Positions 7,369 to 9,643 of a stretch of DNA of 9,643 nucleotides are shown piece after piece. Every line of letters begins with the position of its first letter. The first letter of the stretch is position 1. The stretch lies in contig JAQVPY010000076.1 of NCBI GenBank assembly GCA_028701815.1, forward strand, positions 1 through 9,643, read 5' to 3'. The notes below the pieces were generated by a model that saw nothing but the letters and a program-made list of their open reading frames with translations, made no database searches and had not been told where the DNA came from. This DNA is from Bacteroidales bacterium. GTDB lineage: Bacteria > Bacteroidota > Bacteroidia > Bacteroidales > BM520. The translations under genes and the position numbers were made by a program.

Positions 7369-8355
7369 ATGAAACCAATTAAATTATTAATATTATTATT
7401 AATGGCAGGCATGCCGTTAATAGGAATAGGGCAGACGGAAGTACCTGCATCACAAGTAAAAGAAGAAATCAAACGAGTAGAAAAAGAGAATGAAAAAGAG
7501 GCAAAAGAGGCTGCAAGAAAAGTGGCGAGAGAAGAACAGAAAAACGCCAAAACAGAATGGGATAAGGGTGTAACGACATCCATCGCTTTTTCACAGGTGT
7601 CTTTTACAAACTGGGCGGCAGGTGGCGACGGCAACTTATCTCTTAACGGATTTGCCAATTTGCATGCAAACCTAAAAAAAGGCATTCACTATTGGAACAA
7701 CTCGTTAAATCTCGGTTACGGTCTTATAAAAAATAATGGAGACATCCTAAAAAAGAGCGATGATAAGATAATTTTTGAGAGCAAATACGGCTATTCACTC
7801 AACAAATATTTCGGTGCCACAGCAGTATTAACAGGGAGGACACAGTTCTCCAACGGTTATGACTATTCAGAAGACCCCAAGGCTCTTGTATCATCATTTC
7901 TTGCGCCAGGGTACTTCGCTTTCGGTGTCGGTTTTGATATCATCCCATTAAACTGGATGTCATTTAACGTCGCTCCATTAGTTGAAAAGTTGACAGTAGT
8001 GAGACTTCCCGAATTACAAACGATATATGGTAACGACAGCGCACAGGTTTGCAAGTTCGCCCTCGGTGCTCAATTGAAATTCGATCTGAAAAAAGAAGTA
8101 TTCAAGAATGTTGAAGTCACCAGCAACCTCACATTATTTAATGACTACTTAGATCACCAGTGGTTCGACGTAAAAGTGCAGTGGGACCTTTATCTAATCA
8201 TGAAAATCAATAAGTTCCTGTCAGCTAATATCACAACAAACCTCATTTGGGATAGCGACATCCTCACTACCGACACAAATGATGATGGCATAAAAGATGC
8301 AGCACGCGTACAGTTTAAAGAGTTGTTGGGTGTTGGGCTGACTTTCTCGTTCTAA
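7369..8355 (+). CDS. DUF3078-family outer-membrane protein
   Basis: The 328-residue precursor starts with a signal peptide (MKPIK, a hydrophobic core to about residue 20, likely cleavage near GIGQ). Residues 31-62 are a highly charged, probably helical segment, with about 20 of 32 residues Lys, Arg or Glu. The rest is beta-barrel-like: SQVSFTNWAAGGDGNLSLNG (75-94), alternating strands, TQFSNGYDY, SFLAPGY and a final strand ending in Phe (VGLTFSF). The NWAAGG, GYDY and FLAPGY blocks fit the Bacteroidota family DUF3078, for which no function is established; an outer-membrane barrel is likely. The ATG at 7369 was preferred to a GTG at 7333 because it begins the signal peptide directly. With 35 bases after murA and no promoter or terminator between, it is probably the last gene of the murA operon. 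Its TAA overlaps the stop of the convergent gene. Confidence 0.87.
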   Translation: MKPIKLLILLLMAGMPLIGIGQTEVPASQVKEEIKRVEKENEKEAKEAARKVAREEQKNAKTEWDKGVTTSIAFSQVSFTNWAAGGDGNLSLNGFANLHANLKKGIHYWNNSLNLGYGLIKNNGDILKKSDDKIIFESKYGYSLNKYFGATAVLTGRTQFSNGYDYSEDPKALVSSFLAPGYFAFGVGFDIIPLNWMSFNVAPLVEKLTVVRLPELQTIYGNDSAQVCKFALGAQLKFDLKKEVFKNVEVTSNLTLFNDYLDHQWFDVKVQWDLYLIMKINKFLSANITTNLIWDSDILTTDTNDDGIKDAARVQFKELLGVGLTFSF

Positions 8356-8837
8356 CGGAGTCTGTCGTAAGATTGTACGATTCTGATATCTTTTTTTACA
8401 CCAGAAAAAGCCAATACGAGCAGCAGGAAAACCAAAACGGGAATATATATCCCAAAACACGAGGAATATTCTGTTGTAACAAACAACTCCTTCTCAATTT
8501 TGGGAGTATAATAAATGAATATCAGCAACATAAAAGACATAACAAGCGCAATATTGACACTTATCAGCTTAAGTTGTAGAGAGCGTCTCTTATATATAAA
8601 TATGGTAACAAGCGACAAAATAATCGAAAACGCCCAAATTAAAATTAAAGGCAGATTAAAAATTCCGGAAAAGATGCTTCCTAACGTCCCACTCATATCT
8701 TTAAACGAGAATAATTTTAATATGTAAGAATACCCGTCAAGAGAATCCGCGTAATAATTAGCAATTGGGAAACAAGCTATTAATGCCATAATAATGGCCG
8801 ACATCAATAAAAAAAGTGATTGTTTTCGCTGTATCAT
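8352..8837 (-). CDS. DUF4293-family four-helix membrane protein
   Basis: The 161-residue integral membrane protein has four predicted helices, at about 8-27, 60-82, 89-110 and 128-146, with both ends probably cytoplasmic (MIQRKQ at the start, KKDIRIVQSYDRLR at the end). The MIQRxQ start and the basic (S)xDRLR end match the Bacteroidota family DUF4293, whose function is unknown. The frame stays open to a TTG at 8873, but that codon lies upstream of a TATCTTTG -7 box on the same strand, so it would not be transcribed; ATG at 8837 is the start and gives the family N-terminus. The gene is divergent from rho and convergent with DUF3078, overlapping it by four bases. Its promoter predicts a leader of about 15-18 bases. 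Confidence 0.85.
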   Translation of the reverse strand: MIQRKQSLFLLMSAIIMALIACFPIANYYADSLDGYSYILKLFSFKDMSGTLGSIFSGIFNLPLILIWAFSIILSLVTIFIYKRRSLQLKLISVNIALVMSFMLLIFIYYTPKIEKELFVTTEYSSCFGIYIPVLVFLLLVLAFSGVKKDIRIVQSYDRLR

Positions 8838-8859
8838 GATTCGATTATTTATTTGTTGA

Positions 8860-8867
8860 CAAAGATA
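8860..8867 (-). promoter_or_regulatory. Probable -7 promoter element of the DUF4293 gene
   Basis: TATCTTTG on the minus strand (8867-8860) is an exact TAnnTTTG match, 22 bases before the ATG at 8837. The nearest upstream TTTG (8897-8894) is 26 bases away, longer than the usual spacing, so the -33 element is uncertain. Confidence 0.6.
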
Positions 8868-8933
8868 AACCAAATTAATTAATAATTAAAATGCAAATAA
8901 TTTTCGAAAACATGTTTAATCAAAAAAAAATAT

Positions 8934-8941
8934 TATCTTTG
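8934..8941 (+). promoter_or_regulatory. Probable -7 promoter element of rho
   Basis: TATCTTTG is an exact TAnnTTTG match, preceded by a very AT-rich stretch with a nine-A run. A TTTA at 8915-8918 is the only weak -33 candidate, and its spacing is short. The expected start near 8946-8949 would leave about 97 bases before the rho ATG, far longer than the leaders of the other genes here. Confidence 0.6.
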
Positions 8942-8947
8942 CCGCGA

Positions 8948-9044
8948 ATATCACTCAGCCCCCCAAAAGGGCTGAATATCCGTTTTCTCAAATAAAATTT
9001 TCATAACTTGCATTTCATCAATGCTATTATATTAACCTGTAAAT
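8948..9044 (+). promoter_or_regulatory. rho leader with 5' hairpin and C-over-G stretch
   Basis: Right after the expected start site, TCAGCCC (8955-8961) pairs perfectly with GGGCTGA (8969-8975) around a CCCAAAA loop; flanking ATAT blocks could add pairs across a CAC bulge. It is not followed by a T tract, so it is not a standard terminator. The next 62 bases (8979-9040) hold about 12 C and only 4 G, with little visible structure, the composition preferred by Rho as an entry site. No Shine-Dalgarno sequence precedes the ATG. A regulatory role, perhaps Rho feedback or protection of the 5' end, is inference. Confidence 0.45.
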
Positions 9045-9643
9045 ATGTACGATTTAAACGAACTCGCTCAAAAGCCTATCGAAGAACTAAGTAAAATTGC
9101 TGAAGACTTAAATATAGAAAGAATAAACAAAAAAGACAAACAGTCACTAATATTCAGCATATTAGACGCCCAAGCAATAAACAAGACGAACAATAAGAAG
9201 TCGGCTACGCCACCTCCCTCTTTGCAAGGCGACAACAACTCACAAAAATCCTCTAAAAGACCTCGCAAAAAGATACACAATACTCCCGACAAACTTGCTT
9301 CTTCTGCCGGGAACGACTTCATAAAAGACAGCAGTAAAAAAGAAGCACCTATCCAAATAATCAGCACAGACGAATCGGGAACAGTCCAGAGAAATAATAT
9401 CTACGAAAAAGATAAATTTGACATCAACAACATCTCAAACACAAATATCTCAGACATAAGCACTAACGAGCCCATCTACGAAGCAAGCAATAAGGTCTTT
9501 GCAATGAAGACAGAACTGGCACAAAATATAAAAAACACCGCTATAGAAAAAACCGAATTCGCCGCCTCAAAAGAGACCTCGGACAATGATTCGGCTATCA
9601 ATTCTGATGCGGAAGCTGCCGCAAAACCAAAAAAGCGCAGAGG
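9045..9643 (+). CDS. rho: Transcription termination factor Rho, N-terminal part (3'-truncated by window)
   Basis: The frame is open from the ATG at 9045 to the window edge, 199 codons without a stop. Residues 1-45 (MYDLNELAQKPIEELSKIAE, then KKDKQSLIFSILDAQA) match the Rho N-terminal helical domain, with the pattern LxxKxxxELxxIAxxLxI and a conserved LIxxILxxQA. From about residue 46 to the edge the sequence is low-complexity and probably disordered, rich in Asn, Ser, Lys, Asp and Glu, with basic clusters SSKRPRKKIH (about 70-79) and KPKKRR at the very end. Bacteroidota Rho proteins carry such an insertion before the RNA-binding domain; in Bacteroides thetaiotaomicron it is reported to drive phase separation. 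The RNA-binding cold-shock fold and ATPase ring would lie beyond the window, so function rests on the N-terminus. It is divergent from the DUF4293 gene and has a long leader. Confidence 0.88.
   Translation, partial: MYDLNELAQKPIEELSKIAEDLNIERINKKDKQSLIFSILDAQAINKTNNKKSATPPPSLQGDNNSQKSSKRPRKKIHNTPDKLASSAGNDFIKDSSKKEAPIQIISTDESGTVQRNNIYEKDKFDINNISNTNISDISTNEPIYEASNKVFAMKTELAQNIKNTAIEKTEFAASKETSDNDSAINSDAEAAAKPKKRR

Noticed and set aside
8373..8727. Small plus-strand open frames opposite the DUF4293 gene
   Set aside because: They overlap a well-supported membrane protein gene, translate to Asn/Lys-rich text with no features, and lack a -7 box.
8838..8873. Longer DUF4293 protein from a TTG at 8873
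   Set aside because: The extension contains the TATCTTTG promoter box and would start upstream of the transcript; the family begins at MIQR.
9068..9367. Minus-strand open frame of 99 codons opposite rho
   Set aside because: It is antisense to the low-complexity part of rho, has no promoter box or recognisable domain, and the plus strand has a clear Rho N-terminus.

Overview
The window is chromosomal core sequence from a member of the Bacteroidota, most likely order Bacteroidales. The evidence is gene content plus promoter type. Four proteins resemble families largely confined to that phylum (a DUF5723-type barrel fused to TSP3 repeats and an OmpA domain, DUF4290, DUF3078, DUF4293). Rho carries the long disordered N-terminal insertion known from Bacteroides, and MurA has the Asp-type active site. 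The start regions lack clear Shine-Dalgarno sequences, and several genes have a TATCTTTG-like -7 box (consensus TAnnTTTG) in front. Genus or species cannot be fixed from this sequence alone.

Layout, left to right. (1) Bases 3-1865: 3' part of a large outer-membrane OmpA-family gene with eight calcium-binding-type TSP3 repeats, closed by a strong intrinsic terminator (1874-1908). (2) 1940-2779: ispH, last step of the MEP isoprenoid pathway. (3) 2845-5187: a PcrA/UvrD-type DNA helicase with its own near-leaderless promoter. (4) 5201-5274, minus strand: tRNA-Ala(GGC), tail-to-tail with the helicase and divergent from the next operon. (5) 5359-8355, plus strand: a compact probable operon of DUF4290, murA and a DUF3078 outer-membrane protein. 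(6) 8352-8837, minus strand: a DUF4293 four-helix membrane protein whose stop codon interlocks with that of the DUF3078 gene. (7) 8838-9044: a divergent promoter region; the rightward half is a roughly 100-base leader with a GC-rich hairpin. (8) 9045 to the window end: the first 199 codons of rho.

The genes serve separate housekeeping roles: envelope structure (OmpA family, DUF3078), isoprenoid supply for lipid carriers and quinones (ispH), the first committed step of peptidoglycan synthesis (murA), DNA repair and transcription-linked helicase work (pcrA), translation (tRNA-Ala) and transcription termination (rho). IspH and MurA both feed cell-wall synthesis (undecaprenyl carrier and UDP-sugar precursor), but they are in separate transcription units here.

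I see no insertion sequence, prophage, CRISPR array, toxin-antitoxin pair or defence gene, and no convincing undescribed system. The observations most worth a second look are regulatory or evolutionary: the rho leader, the overlapping back-to-back promoters of tRNA-Ala and the murA operon, the interlocked stop codons, the Asp in the MurA active site, and the unequal divergence among TSP3 units. No stretch longer than 300 bases lacks a gene; the longest gap is 207 bases (8838-9044).
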